NCBI RefSeq assembly: GCF_026163565.1
Contig: NZ_JAPDKN010000011.1
Location: forward strand, 62,001-126,000
DNA: 64,000 nt
DNA from: Chryseobacterium sp. YIM B08800
GTDB taxonomy: Bacteria; Bacteroidota; Bacteroidia; Flavobacteriales; Weeksellaceae
Direction of reading: 5' to 3'
Position 1 is the first letter of the stretch. The number at the start of each line of letters is the position of its first letter. Position numbers and translations under genes: made by a program. Below the pieces are notes generated by a model that saw only the letters and a program-made list of their open reading frames with translations, ran no database searches and was not told the origin of the DNA. Below, in pieces: positions 10,228 to 19,792 of this stretch.

Positions 10228-11766
10228 ATGAAAAGAAATATTAAATATTTAGTGGTAGCTTTTGCGACTATATTGTCGGTTACTTCTTGTAATGATGCAT
10301 TAGAGATTGTGCAGGATGGTGAGTTATCACAGAATGCAGTTTTTTCTAACTCTAAAAATATGGAGAACTATTTGAATGGATCTATTTATGGATCTTTAGA
10401 TAATTCTTCTCAAATGAAGTTTACATCTGTATTTACTGACGAACTTAGAATTGGTCCGTCTTCTGTTGGAGGTGATTTTGATCTGTACAGATATATTATC
10501 ACCCCAAATTCCGGATATGCTGAAGGAATTTGGTCTCAAAATTATACTACAATTAGAAGAGTAAATACTTTAATTCAAGGTGCTAATACTATTACGCCAG
10601 TTGGGAGTGCAGAGACACTTCAATATAATAATACTTTAGGTGAAGCAAGAGCGATAAGAGCGTTGGCTTATATAAATTTATTAGCCTATTTTTCTCCAAA
10701 TATGAAAGATAATGGAGCTTTAGGAGTTATGCTTACTACAGAACCTAATATTGTAGGAGATAAATTACCAAGGGTTACAAATGGTGAAATATGGGCAGTT
10801 GTAGAATCTGACTTGAACTTTGCTTATAACAATATTAGCCCTACACATCAAGCTTTGCCAGCTACTGCACACAACAGTAGTTTTTATATAAGTAAAGCGG
10901 CAGTACAGGCAATCAGAGCTAGAATGTATGTTTATAGAGGTAACTATCCAATGGCTGCACAGTATGCTCAAAGTGCAATTACTGAGTCAGGATTAGGATT
11001 ATCAATTGCTACTCCTATTCCAACAGGAACTGTAGGATCAACAACTTGGAATACACAATTCTATAACGTTGGAGGAGGCACATCTCCATATAGAAGAATG
11101 CTGGTAGATGTGGCAGCGGCTACTGATGAAAACATTTTTAAATTAAGCAGACCTGCTACAGGAACTGGAGGCATTGCGGGTTTATGGACAACAAATACTA
11201 CTGATTACGCCGGTGCTGCACAGTGGACATTAGGATTGAATGTCTACAATGCTATTACTTCATTAACTAATGATATTAGAAGGTATGCATTTATTGATCC
11301 AACATCTCAAAATAATTTTTGGATTATTGACAAATACCCAGGAAAAGGTACTACACCTTTGAAAAATGATATTAAAATGTTTAGAATTTCAGAAATGTAT
11401 CTAATTTTAGCAGAGGCAGCAGCTCAATCTAATCTTACGCAGGCTGCAGATTATGTTAGACAAGTTAGACAGGCAAGAGTTTATTCTGGTACAGTAACAG
11501 CTCCTGTTTATGCTAATAAAGTAGATGCATTAAAAGATATTTTGAAAGAAAGAAGAGTAGAACTTGTATTAGAAGGTCATAGATATATTGATTTGAAAAG
11601 ACTTGGTCAAGAGGCTGGAGTTGGTATTGATAGAAATGTAAATGATGATTGGGTTTCTTCTACTACGCCTTTAACATTAAGTGCTACTGATTATAGATTT
11701 ACATTACCTATCCCTGCTTCTGAGATTAGTGGTAATCCAGCAATTCAACAAAATACAGGGTATTAA
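10228..11766 (+). CDS. SusD/RagB family nutrient-binding outer membrane lipoprotein
   Basis: A 512-residue lipoprotein with lipobox SVTSC (Cys21). It is the surface lid that captures substrate for the SusC barrel encoded just upstream. The SusD fold shows in the helical TPR-like segments, for example LGEARAIRALAYINLLAYF near residue 135 and ISEMYLILAEAAAQ near residue 385, and in the late motif LKERRVELVLEGHRYIDLKR. The last residues form the usual lid C-terminus with PIPASEI. It lies 24 nt before a third lipoprotein gene, in the same operon. Confidence 0.95.
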   Translation: MKRNIKYLVVAFATILSVTSCNDALEIVQDGELSQNAVFSNSKNMENYLNGSIYGSLDNSSQMKFTSVFTDELRIGPSSVGGDFDLYRYIITPNSGYAEGIWSQNYTTIRRVNTLIQGANTITPVGSAETLQYNNTLGEARAIRALAYINLLAYFSPNMKDNGALGVMLTTEPNIVGDKLPRVTNGEIWAVVESDLNFAYNNISPTHQALPATAHNSSFYISKAAVQAIRARMYVYRGNYPMAAQYAQSAITESGLGLSIATPIPTGTVGSTTWNTQFYNVGGGTSPYRRMLVDVAAATDENIFKLSRPATGTGGIAGLWTTNTTDYAGAAQWTLGLNVYNAITSLTNDIRRYAFIDPTSQNNFWIIDKYPGKGTTPLKNDIKMFRISEMYLILAEAAAQSNLTQAADYVRQVRQARVYSGTVTAPVYANKVDALKDILKERRVELVLEGHRYIDLKRLGQEAGVGIDRNVNDDWVSSTTPLTLSATDYRFTLPIPASEISGNPAIQQNTGY

Positions 11767-11790
11767 TTATAATATTTAAATTATTTAATT

Positions 11791-12588
11791 ATGAAAAGAA
11801 TTTTAAGTATATTGACGCTATCATTATTAACTGTTTTTAATTCTTGTCAGGAAGATGAGGCAGTATATTATGAAGGTGATTCTTTAGTTCATTTTAATAC
11901 GACTACTCAAAGAGTATTCGTTAAATTAGGGACTAACGCGGCAGATGTTTTAGTTACCTATGGTGTTACCAAAGCAGCCGGTTCAAACAGTAATGTAGAA
12001 TTAGTATTTAATGCAACTAAATCTACAGCCGTATTGGGGACTGATTTTACAATAGTGGAAGGTACAGATACATTACCTGCTGGTAATGTATTAGGTGATT
12101 TTAAATTAAATGTTAAAGAAGCTGCAGCGTTAGCTGGAAAAAAAGCTTTTTTTACTTTAAAGTCTTCATCTTTAGGTTTAGCAACATTTAATACTGAAGT
12201 AGAAGTTGATTTTGCATTGGCTTGTCCTTTAGAAAATTTCCCATTGAAATATAATGTAGATGTTTTTGCTTTTGGAGAATATGCTCCTAGCCACGAACAG
12301 ACATTGGTTCCTGTACCCGGGACAGATAATTCATTCAAAGTAAACTCTTCATGGGGACCTAGTTTTGTTGCATGGGCGACCGATAATAATGGGTATAATA
12401 ATCAATATCTTTACCCGGGAACAATAACTATTCAATGTTCAAATGTAACATTTACCAGTGATGCTCCTACAACAGGTCCTGGTGGAACGGGTACTTATAA
12501 TCCTACAACAAAAGTAATAGAATTCACAATCAGTCAATCACTATTTACTTCTCCATTTAATACTACATGTACCTTTACTCCATTGTAA
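11791..12588 (+). CDS. SusCD-associated lipoprotein of unknown function
   Basis: A 265-residue lipoprotein (lipobox FNSC, Cys19), third gene of the SusCD operon in the position where SusE/SusF-like or other surface-binding lipoproteins usually sit. It is beta-rich, with an N-terminal region of Calx-beta/DUF4843 character (LGTDFTIVEGTDTLPAGN) and a C-terminal half with many Gly, Thr and aromatic residues. By position it probably binds the same substrate as its SusCD partners. I do not recognise a specific family with certainty. Confidence 0.75.
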   Translation: MKRILSILTLSLLTVFNSCQEDEAVYYEGDSLVHFNTTTQRVFVKLGTNAADVLVTYGVTKAAGSNSNVELVFNATKSTAVLGTDFTIVEGTDTLPAGNVLGDFKLNVKEAAALAGKKAFFTLKSSSLGLATFNTEVEVDFALACPLENFPLKYNVDVFAFGEYAPSHEQTLVPVPGTDNSFKVNSSWGPSFVAWATDNNGYNNQYLYPGTITIQCSNVTFTSDAPTTGPGGTGTYNPTTKVIEFTISQSLFTSPFNTTCTFTPL

Positions 12589-12649
12589 AAACAAATAGTG
12601 TCTGTCCTAAAAATCTTATACAGATTATAGGTCGAAAATAATTAATTAT

Positions 12650-12686
12650 ACCAAAGCAAAAACGTTTTTTTGCTTTGGTTTTTTTT
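12650..12686 (+). terminator. Terminator of the first SusCD operon
   Basis: A 13-bp stem (ACCAAAGCAAAAA and its complement) followed by eight T. Confidence 0.85.
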
Positions 12687-12869
12687 GTTTATAGGTTTTA
12701 TTTTTAATTCGGGCTGCTCGTGCATTTGGTTGGGTATTAAATAATGTTTTGAAGAATGAAGTTTAATTTCGGATCAATCCCAAAATTTTGGGACTAAGCA
12801 AAAAATTATAATCCGAAGAGGAAGAATGCCTTATCTCGTACCCCACGAAATTGTAATCTGAAGTTTTTT

Positions 12870-13130
12870 TTATTTTGCATTAAAATAATTTAGAATACTA
12901 TTATAGTTTAGCATGATTGTCCAGTTTAATTTATTGATAGATTTAAACCCTGATTCTTCCGTCTCTTTGAACCAATGCGCCGATTTCAGCATTGCAATTG
13001 ATCTTTCGATGTTTTGATAATATTTTTAAATGTGCAGAATTTTATTTTCTTCTTGAAATTTAATAATCACAAAGTGTTCAATCAAGAGCTCAGGTAAAAA
13101 TAATTTAAGTAGTTTAGTATCAGTTATCAT
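12870..13130 (-). pseudogene. Internally deleted ISAon1-type transposase remnant
   Basis: Read on the minus strand, 87 in-frame codons begin with MITDTKLLKLFLPELLIEHF, which resembles the N-terminal region of ISAon1-family transposases of Flavobacteriia. After an in-frame TAA the same frame continues with ERSIAMLKSAHWFKETEESG and then NYNSILNYFNAK before the final stop. That resembles the C-terminal part of the same family, where an ILNYF motif precedes the end. The whole DDE core (several hundred codons) is missing. I see the two ends joined in one frame; the family name is from memory of the family, not from a search. No clear terminal repeats are left. Confidence 0.6.
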
Positions 13131-13472
13131 AATACAAAATTATCTCTTTGTATTTTTTCTCCTCAACTATTGTAACTGATCCTTAATTTCATTATAAATT
13201 TTAATTGACTCATCTACAATATACCTTCTCAATTTTGCTTCCATATAGTATTATCAATATCAAATTCTTGTTTTAAATGCCATTAACCCTTTTTACTATT
13301 ACAATCTGGTAAAGATTTTAATATTGCCTCATACAGTATCTAATACGATTAATTCTAGCAATATTGCTCTATCCAAGTAATGAATCTATGATTCTAAATT
13401 TACATTACCAATTTTTGCTAACCCAAATATGCAACAAAACGTAGGATGGTAATTGAAATATTACAAACCTAT

Positions 13473-13500
13473 AACCCACATGATATTCATGTGGGTTTTT
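13473..13500 (+). terminator. Strong terminator with no recognised gene before it
   Basis: A perfect 11-bp stem AACCCACATGA with loop TAT, followed by a T-run. The nearest plus-strand gene upstream ends almost 900 bp away and has its own terminator. It also lies inside an upstream in-frame extension of the next CDS, which argues that this CDS starts later, at 13543. Confidence 0.75.
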
Positions 13501-13517
13501 TATTGCCTTTTATTTCT

Positions 13518-13525
13518 TATTTTTG
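13518..13525 (+). promoter_or_regulatory. -7 box of the porin-bshC transcript
   Basis: TATTTTTG matches the Bacteroidota -7 consensus TAnnTTTG and lies 17 nt before the chosen ATG, giving a short leader. No well-spaced -33 TTG was found. Confidence 0.5.
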
Positions 13526-13542
13526 CTCTACAAAAAATATTC

Positions 13543-15483
13543 ATGAAATACCTTTTTCTAATCATATTTTTCCTTGCTTCATTTACTAAAGCTCAGGTTA
13601 TTGTCAATAAAACAGACTCAAACATGCTTGAGAAAAAACTAAAAGACACTTTAGTAATAGATTCCGGGACAAAAGATTCTCTTAAAATTTTTAGACCGAC
13701 GATTAATGATTATCAGTATCAGACTCAGTTTTCTGAAAAGAAAATCTTTGATACAGCGATGAGCTTTAATAAGACCTATATTTTTTCTCAATATAACAAC
13801 AGAGATAACTTTGGAAGAGTGCAGTTTGCAAATATCGGATCAGGATTCAATCCTTTATCTTATGAAGTGAATGCCGAACAAAACCTTTCTCTTTTGCCAA
13901 CAAATAAATCGTATGGTATTTTAGGGATTAATGACATCAAATATTATGATGTAAAAACTCCTACTGCGACATTTATTTATCATACTGCAATGAAGAATGG
14001 TGCAGCTTTGCAGTCAACGTATACCCAAAATATAGGGAAGAGATTCAATTTTGCTTTAGATTATATGGGGCTTCGTTCTCAAGGGTTTTACAGAAACTCT
14101 TTGTCAGCAAATAACAATACTTTGTTTTCCGGACATTATATTTCGAAAAGCGGAGATTATGAATTGTTTGCGCATTACCTTCATCAGAATGTAAACAATC
14201 AAGAAAATGGTGGAATTGTAAATGATAATCTTTTCCAATCAGGAGATAGTGAGTTTAGAAATCGTGACAGGGCTTTGGTTAATTTAGCATCATCCAGCTC
14301 ACAATATTCTTACCGTAGATACTATTTGAGCCATCAGTTTACTCCTTTTAATGCTGAAAAATTCCCTTTTAGAATTAGACACACCATTTTTAATCAAGGG
14401 AATAAATATTATTATAACCAAGGTAGCTTAGAACCATATTGGTACACTTCTGCTGCTGAGATTGTTAATGGTTTTCCTCTTGCAACTAAAAAGTATTCAA
14501 ATAATTTCAGCAATACATTCAGTTTGGTTTTCGATAACGAACGTTTCAAATTGGATGCTGGGTTAAGATACCAAATGTTGAAATTCGGGGTAGATCAAAT
14601 TACATTGCCTACTCTTCAAATTCCTTCTGAGATGAAAGAAAACAGATTGGGAGCTGTCGGAAATCTACAGATTAAGCTTTTCGATAAATTTCAGGTCAAT
14701 TCATTCTTGGAAATTTCAAAAGGAAATCAGTTCGGAAATTATTTGAAGACGACAAACAATATCAAGTTTGAGCCGATTAAAGATTACTTTGTGAATGCAA
14801 AAGTAAATTTCCAAAGTTCATATCCGTCATTTAATTATCTTGCGAATGCTTCGGCATACAACAACTTTAATTATTTTCTTAATGATGCAAAAAATCAGTC
14901 GGTAACAGAAATTGGTGGAAATGTTAATTTAAAATGGTTCCAAACTCAACTTTTTGCCAACTATTTTAGAGTAGATAATTATACTTATTTTGATGCTGCA
15001 GCAATGCCAAGACAGAGTGCAAATTCTGTGAATATTTCTCAGATTGGAGGTGATGCTACTTTCAGTTATGGTAAATTTCATTTAAATACAAGATTGCAGT
15101 TTCAAAATGTTTTAACCAATAAAGAATTATTGCCATTGCCTTCTTTTATTGGTAGAGCCAACTTTTTCTTTCAGTCTAAAGCATTCAAAAATGCTGCGGA
15201 AATTCAGGCTGGCTTAAAAGTATATTATTTCTCGAAATTTGCTACCCGAGAATATTTCCCGATTCTTAATGAATACATTTTGCCAAGCGCAGATTCTTTC
15301 TCAATCGGAGGACAGCCAATTGCTGATGTATATGTTAATATGAAAGTAAAGAGAATGTTTTTCTTTATCGAAGGTCAGCAAATAGGAACGGTCATTTCAC
15401 CAAACAAATCTTATACATTCCCACATTATCCGGTCTATGATTTTAGACTGAATATTGGAATTTTATGGTATCTGTTCAACTAA
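13543..15483 (+). CDS. Putative outer-membrane porin (Porin_10-like)
   Basis: A 646-residue outer-membrane protein. I chose the ATG at 13543 because it begins a clean signal peptide (MKYLFLIIFFLASFTKAQ). A longer frame from 13453 would run through a terminator and the -7 box. The body is beta-strand-rich with many aromatic, Asn and Gln residues (RYQMLKFGVDQ, FDKFQVNSFLEISKGNQ) and ends in a barrel-like final strand (LNIGILWYLFN). The layout fits the Bacteroidota putative-porin family (PF14121). Its substrate is unknown. bshC follows after 12 nt and is probably cotranscribed. Confidence 0.8.
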   Translation: MKYLFLIIFFLASFTKAQVIVNKTDSNMLEKKLKDTLVIDSGTKDSLKIFRPTINDYQYQTQFSEKKIFDTAMSFNKTYIFSQYNNRDNFGRVQFANIGSGFNPLSYEVNAEQNLSLLPTNKSYGILGINDIKYYDVKTPTATFIYHTAMKNGAALQSTYTQNIGKRFNFALDYMGLRSQGFYRNSLSANNNTLFSGHYISKSGDYELFAHYLHQNVNNQENGGIVNDNLFQSGDSEFRNRDRALVNLASSSSQYSYRRYYLSHQFTPFNAEKFPFRIRHTIFNQGNKYYYNQGSLEPYWYTSAAEIVNGFPLATKKYSNNFSNTFSLVFDNERFKLDAGLRYQMLKFGVDQITLPTLQIPSEMKENRLGAVGNLQIKLFDKFQVNSFLEISKGNQFGNYLKTTNNIKFEPIKDYFVNAKVNFQSSYPSFNYLANASAYNNFNYFLNDAKNQSVTEIGGNVNLKWFQTQLFANYFRVDNYTYFDAAAMPRQSANSVNISQIGGDATFSYGKFHLNTRLQFQNVLTNKELLPLPSFIGRANFFFQSKAFKNAAEIQAGLKVYYFSKFATREYFPILNEYILPSADSFSIGGQPIADVYVNMKVKRMFFFIEGQQIGTVISPNKSYTFPHYPVYDFRLNIGILWYLFN

Positions 15484-15495
15484 AATTTAATCAGG

Positions 15496-17082
15496 TTGAA
15501 AACAATAAACAAAATAGCATTCAGCGAAATCGAAAGTATTCCAAAATTGGTTAAAGATTTCCTGAATCATGATATAAAAGGATTTGAAGCACATAATTTT
15601 TCGCTTGAAAACTTTGCTCAGCAAATTCATTTAAAACAAAACTCTTTTATAGTAGAAAAAAGAGAAATTCTATCGGAAACGATAAAATCTCAACTTTCAG
15701 ATTTTAAGTTGTCTTCTAAACAGACAGAAAATTTAGAAAATCTTAAACAAAAAAATACATTCACCATTACAACCGGGCATCAGCTTAATCTGTTTTCCGG
15801 ACCTGTTTTTTTTGTATACAAAATTCTTCAGACAATAAAAACCTGTAGTTATTTACAGCAGAATTTCCCTGATTTTAATTTTGTTCCGGTGTACTGGATG
15901 GCTTCTGAAGATCACGATTTTGCAGAAATCAATCATTTTAAAACCGAGAATAATTATTACGAAATCAACGAGAAATCGGGAAGTGCAGTTGGGAGAATTC
16001 AAATCAACGATATTTTTTTTATTTCTGAATTTGAAAAAGAATTTAAAGATTCTATTTTCGGAACTGAGCTTATTTTAATGCTTAAAGAGGCTTACAAAAA
16101 CGGAAATACTTTAACGAAAGCAATTCAGACTTTGGTTAACAGATTATTTGCAGACTTTGGTTTGTTGATTCTTGATGGTGATTCTAAAGCATTGAAAAAT
16201 CAAATTAAAGATGTTTTTAAAGATGAACTTGAGAACTTTAGTTTACATAAAAACTCAAAAGATAAAGTCGATTTTCTGACGGATAAATATGGTAAAGTTC
16301 AGGTAAATCCGCGTGAAATTAATTTATTTTATCTTTCTGAAACCCGCGACAGAATAGATTTTGATGGCAAAAATTATATCGTTATAGATAAAAATATTCG
16401 ATTCGCAAAAGAGGAAATTTTAAACGAACTTGAAAACTATCCTGAAAAGTTTAGTCCAAATGCATTGATGCGACCTGTTTATCAAGAAAGTGTTTTGCCG
16501 AATTTGGCTTATATTGGCGGGAATGCCGAAATTATGTATTGGCTTGAACTGAAGGATTATTTTACTAAACTAAATTTACCGTTTCCAATTTTAATTCCGA
16601 GAAATTCGATGTTGTTTTTAAAAGAAAAGACAATCGGCAAAATCGAAAAACTTAATTTAAAGCTGGATGACTTCTTTCAGAATTTCACAAAGATCACGAA
16701 TGATAAGATTTTAGATAATAATGAGATTCTTGATTTGCTTAATGAAAAAGAAAATCTTCTCATAAAGCAATTTTCAGAATTGAAAAATGCAGCTGAAAAT
16801 ACAGACCAGTCTTTTGGAAATCTTGTAAAAGCAGAAGAAACAAGACAAATGAAATCATTCGAAAGAATGAAAAAAAGACTTCTTCGTGCTGAAAAAATAA
16901 AACAAAACGAATTATTGGAGCGTTTAGAGAATCTGTTTTTAGATGTTCATCCTTCAAAAACCTGGCAGGAAAGAATTTATAATTTCTCTGTATTCTTTGC
17001 AGATTTCGGATATTCTTGGATAGAATTTTGCATGGAAGAAATGGTGGTAGAAGATTCAAAATTAATAATTGTTGCCATTTAA
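15496..17082 (+). CDS. bshC: Bacillithiol biosynthesis cysteine-adding enzyme BshC
   Basis: A 528-residue protein of usual BshC length. BshC joins cysteine to GlcN-malate in the last step of bacillithiol synthesis, a low-molecular-weight thiol found in Firmicutes and many Bacteroidota. Diagnostic stretches are TTGHQLNLFSGPVFFVYK, PVYWMASEDHDFAEINHF and LPNLAYIGGNAEIMYWLELK. A coiled-coil segment lies near residues 400-480. The frame opens with TTG, 12 nt after the porin stop, with no better ATG nearby. bshA and bshB are not in this window. Confidence 0.93.
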   Translation: MKTINKIAFSEIESIPKLVKDFLNHDIKGFEAHNFSLENFAQQIHLKQNSFIVEKREILSETIKSQLSDFKLSSKQTENLENLKQKNTFTITTGHQLNLFSGPVFFVYKILQTIKTCSYLQQNFPDFNFVPVYWMASEDHDFAEINHFKTENNYYEINEKSGSAVGRIQINDIFFISEFEKEFKDSIFGTELILMLKEAYKNGNTLTKAIQTLVNRLFADFGLLILDGDSKALKNQIKDVFKDELENFSLHKNSKDKVDFLTDKYGKVQVNPREINLFYLSETRDRIDFDGKNYIVIDKNIRFAKEEILNELENYPEKFSPNALMRPVYQESVLPNLAYIGGNAEIMYWLELKDYFTKLNLPFPILIPRNSMLFLKEKTIGKIEKLNLKLDDFFQNFTKITNDKILDNNEILDLLNEKENLLIKQFSELKNAAENTDQSFGNLVKAEETRQMKSFERMKKRLLRAEKIKQNELLERLENLFLDVHPSKTWQERIYNFSVFFADFGYSWIEFCMEEMVVEDSKLIIVAI

Positions 17083-17101
17083 TTTTAAAGAAGTATTTTT
17101 G
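17072..17101 (+). promoter_or_regulatory. Flavobacterial promoter of the LysM protein gene
   Basis: TTG at 17072-17074, then 19 nt, then TATTTTTG at 17094-17101. This fits the Bacteroidota -33/-7 pattern. The -33 element lies within the end of bshC. Confidence 0.6.
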
Positions 17102-17119
17102 TAAATTATAATATCGAAA

Positions 17120-18850
17120 ATGATTAAGAGGTTTTTTGTACTATCTGGTTTATGTTTGTTTCTTGGTTTAAATGCTCAGAAAACACACACGGTTATAAAA
17201 GGTGATACTCCCTACAATATTTCTAAGAAATACGGAATTTCTGTAGACGAGCTGTTGAAGTTGAATCCTAAAGTAAAAGATGGGAAACTGGCAATTGGAG
17301 ATGTGGTTAACGTAAAATCGGGAACTGCAAATGCGGTTGCTACAAAAACTCCTGTTGTAAACACTTCTTCTAAAACAGGAAAAATAATTCTTCAGCCTAA
17401 ACAAACTGTTTACGGAATTACAAAACAATACAGAATTTCTGAAACCGATTTGAGAAAACTCAATCCAGAGTTAGATTCTCACATGAAAATCGGGGACGAA
17501 ATCACTTTACCTCTTGATAGCATCAAAAAATATGGTGGAAATCAGGCTGTAGCTACTACAGTAACAAAACCTGTGGAAACTGTTACTGAAACTGCTCCTG
17601 TAAATAATAACAAAACTAAAATAGATTCCGGAAACGAAAGATCTTCAGCCGGAAATTCTCATTCAAATCAAGATGATTACGCTACTTATACTGTTGAACA
17701 AGGCGATACCGTTTTTTCAATTGTGAATAAGTTCGGAATTACAATTGATGAATTGGTTTCATTAAATCCTGAATTATCAAAAGGTTTAAAAGCCGGAATG
17801 ATTATCAAAATCAGAAAGCTTGATGCCGCTTATATCAAAAAAAATGGTGATGCTTTAAGTGTTGTTTTGATGCTTCCTTTTGGTTACAATACTGGCGAAA
17901 CGCAATATCGAGCAATGGCTACAGATTTCCTTACAGGAGCTAAATTAGCGATTGAAAGAAATGCTTCAGCCGGACAAAAATTAGATATTAAAATTGTTGA
18001 TTCTGGTAACGAAGCTTCATTCAAAAGCTCTTTGTCGCAAATCAATCCAAATAATACCGATTTAATTATCGGCCCTTTCTTTAAGTCGAATGTAATTGAT
18101 CTTTTAGATTTTACTAAAACTCAGAAGATTCCTGTTGTTGCACCATTTGCAAACTCACCGGAATTATATAACTACAGCAACCTGATTATTGTTGAAACAA
18201 ACGATCAGACGTATGCCGATAAAATTGTGGAAGAAGTTAAGTCAGTTTATTCTGATCAGAAAATTTATATTGTTGCAGACGCTAAAAAAGACAATGCCAA
18301 TTATCTGAAGTCAAGTCTTGAGAAAAATGTTAAAAATGCTCAGATTATCATTGTAAATGCTGCTTCAGAAATCCAATTGGATCAAAATATGATGACTGGG
18401 CAATCTGCTCCGGTTATTGCAATTTTGGCAAGCGATAATGATACGGTAGGTGAAGCTTTTTCAAATAAAATAATTGCCTTATCTAAAGAAGTTCAGGGTA
18501 TCAAAGCATTCAGTATGTATGCAGTTCCGAGTTTCGATAAAAAAGTGGATGAATTGAGCCAGGCAAGTTTGGTGTATCTGATGGACAGAAAAATCAACGC
18601 TGACGGAAATTTTGAAAAAGAAATCTTAGCTGCTTACAAATCAAAATACTGCAAAGTTCCCGGGAAATATGCGGTAATCGGTTTTGATGTGGTAAACGAC
18701 ATGTTGTCAAGAGAAAACAAGAAAGGAGAAATCTTTAAACAAATCAATAAAGTACAGACTCAGTTGGCTACTAAATTTGAATTTGTAAAATCTAAATCAA
18801 ACGGAGCTTATGTAAACACAGGCTTCAGAGTGATCAGATTGGTTCCTTAA
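17120..18850 (+). CDS. Secreted LysM protein with periplasmic-binding-protein-like domain
   Basis: A 576-residue exported protein. A signal peptide (about 1-19, ending LNAQ) is followed by three LysM peptidoglycan-binding modules: about 21-65 (VIKGDTPYNISKKYGISVDE), about 90-133 (KQTVYGITKQYRISETDLRK) and about 190-235 (VEQGDTVFSIVNKFGITIDE). The linkers are rich in Thr, Val and Asn. The C-terminal 330 residues (from about 245, VVLMLPFGYN) resemble type I periplasmic-binding or ABC-substrate-binding folds (ANTDLIIGPFFKSNV-like segment). No transporter partner is nearby, so it may sense or organise the cell wall. Similar architectures are common in Flavobacteriia, but the role is not known. 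Confidence 0.85.
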   Translation: MIKRFFVLSGLCLFLGLNAQKTHTVIKGDTPYNISKKYGISVDELLKLNPKVKDGKLAIGDVVNVKSGTANAVATKTPVVNTSSKTGKIILQPKQTVYGITKQYRISETDLRKLNPELDSHMKIGDEITLPLDSIKKYGGNQAVATTVTKPVETVTETAPVNNNKTKIDSGNERSSAGNSHSNQDDYATYTVEQGDTVFSIVNKFGITIDELVSLNPELSKGLKAGMIIKIRKLDAAYIKKNGDALSVVLMLPFGYNTGETQYRAMATDFLTGAKLAIERNASAGQKLDIKIVDSGNEASFKSSLSQINPNNTDLIIGPFFKSNVIDLLDFTKTQKIPVVAPFANSPELYNYSNLIIVETNDQTYADKIVEEVKSVYSDQKIYIVADAKKDNANYLKSSLEKNVKNAQIIIVNAASEIQLDQNMMTGQSAPVIAILASDNDTVGEAFSNKIIALSKEVQGIKAFSMYAVPSFDKKVDELSQASLVYLMDRKINADGNFEKEILAAYKSKYCKVPGKYAVIGFDVVNDMLSRENKKGEIFKQINKVQTQLATKFEFVKSKSNGAYVNTGFRVIRLVP

Positions 18851-18905
18851 TTTCTATAAGGACTTTATATTAAACTATATTTTGTATTAAACTTTAAATA
18901 AATAA

Positions 18906-19781
18906 ATGAAAGCACTTGTATTTCCTGGTCAGGGATCACAGTTTGTAGGTATGGGAAAAGAATTATACGATTCCCGTAAAGACATTAAAGATCTGATGGA
19001 ATCTGCTAACGAAATTTTAGGTTTTGATATTCTTTCCCTTATGTTTAGCGGGACAGATGAAGATCTTAAGAAAACGGAGGTTACTCAACCTTCAATATTC
19101 ATACATTCAGTTGCTGCTTTAAAAGCGGTAAACGGTCTTGGTGCCGAAATGGTTGCAGGACACTCTTTAGGAGAATTTTCTGCATTGGTTGCCAATGGAG
19201 TTTTATCTTTTGATGACGGTTTGAAACTTGTTTCTGAAAGAGCTAAAGCAATGCAGGCTGCTTGTGATGCAAACCCAAGTTCTATGGCCGCAATTTTAGG
19301 TTTGGATGATGCTAAAGTGGAAGAAGTCTGCGCATCAATCAGTGGAGTAGTGGTTCCTGCAAATTACAATTGTCCTGGGCAATTGGTAATTTCTGGTGAA
19401 ACAGTTTCTGTAGAAGAAGCTTGTGTTAAATTAAAAGAAGCTGGAGCAAAAAGAGCACTATTATTGCCTGTAAACGGAGCTTTTCATTCACCATTAATGC
19501 AACCTGCACAAGAAAGATTGGCTGCTGCAATTGAGAATACGAAGTTCAGAAAGGCAACTATTCCTGTTTATCAGAATATCACAACAACTGCGGTTACAGA
19601 TCCGGATCAGATCAAAGCTAATCTTATCGCTCAGTTAACAGGCCCTGTAAAATGGACGCAGTCTGTTCAGAATATGATTAAAGACGGTGCTACAAATTTT
19701 GTAGAAGTTGGTCCTGGAAAAACACTTCAGGGATTAATCAAAAAAATTGATAGCGCAGTAGCATCTGCTTCTGCCATCTAA
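18906..19781 (+). CDS. fabD: ACP S-malonyltransferase FabD
   Basis: A 291-residue malonyl-CoA:ACP transacylase that loads malonyl groups onto acyl carrier protein for fatty-acid synthesis in the cytoplasm. Key motifs are FPGQGSQFVGMG at the N-terminus, the nucleophile Ser in GHSLGEF, the catalytic His in GAFHSPLM, and VEVGPGKTLQGL near the end. Length is typical. It sits 55 nt after the LysM gene and 11 nt before the GHMP kinase, with which it probably forms a transcript. Confidence 0.97.
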   Translation: MKALVFPGQGSQFVGMGKELYDSRKDIKDLMESANEILGFDILSLMFSGTDEDLKKTEVTQPSIFIHSVAALKAVNGLGAEMVAGHSLGEFSALVANGVLSFDDGLKLVSERAKAMQAACDANPSSMAAILGLDDAKVEEVCASISGVVVPANYNCPGQLVISGETVSVEEACVKLKEAGAKRALLLPVNGAFHSPLMQPAQERLAAAIENTKFRKATIPVYQNITTTAVTDPDQIKANLIAQLTGPVKWTQSVQNMIKDGATNFVEVGPGKTLQGLIKKIDSAVASASAI

Positions 19782-19792
19782 TTAAAATAAAA

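Larger units (their letters stand above)
12589..13472. other. Non-coding region with terminator, palindrome and IS remnant
   Basis: About 880 bp without an intact gene. It holds the operon terminator, a perfect 16-bp palindrome TCCCAAAATTTTGGGA at 12778-12793, a degraded ISAon1-type transposase remnant on the minus strand (12870-13130), and then about 300 bp of AT-rich sequence with only short broken ORFs. One of these is a 25-codon minus-strand ORF ending near 13170. The region looks like a decayed insertion site. Confidence 0.6.

Noticed and set aside
12778..12793. Palindrome TCCCAAAATTTTGGGA as a terminator
   Set aside because: There is no T-run after it and no gene that it would end; it is left as a plain palindrome of unknown role.
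13453..13542. Upstream extension of the porin gene from 13453
   Set aside because: It would translate through a perfect terminator hairpin and the -7 box; the ATG at 13543 starts a proper signal peptide.
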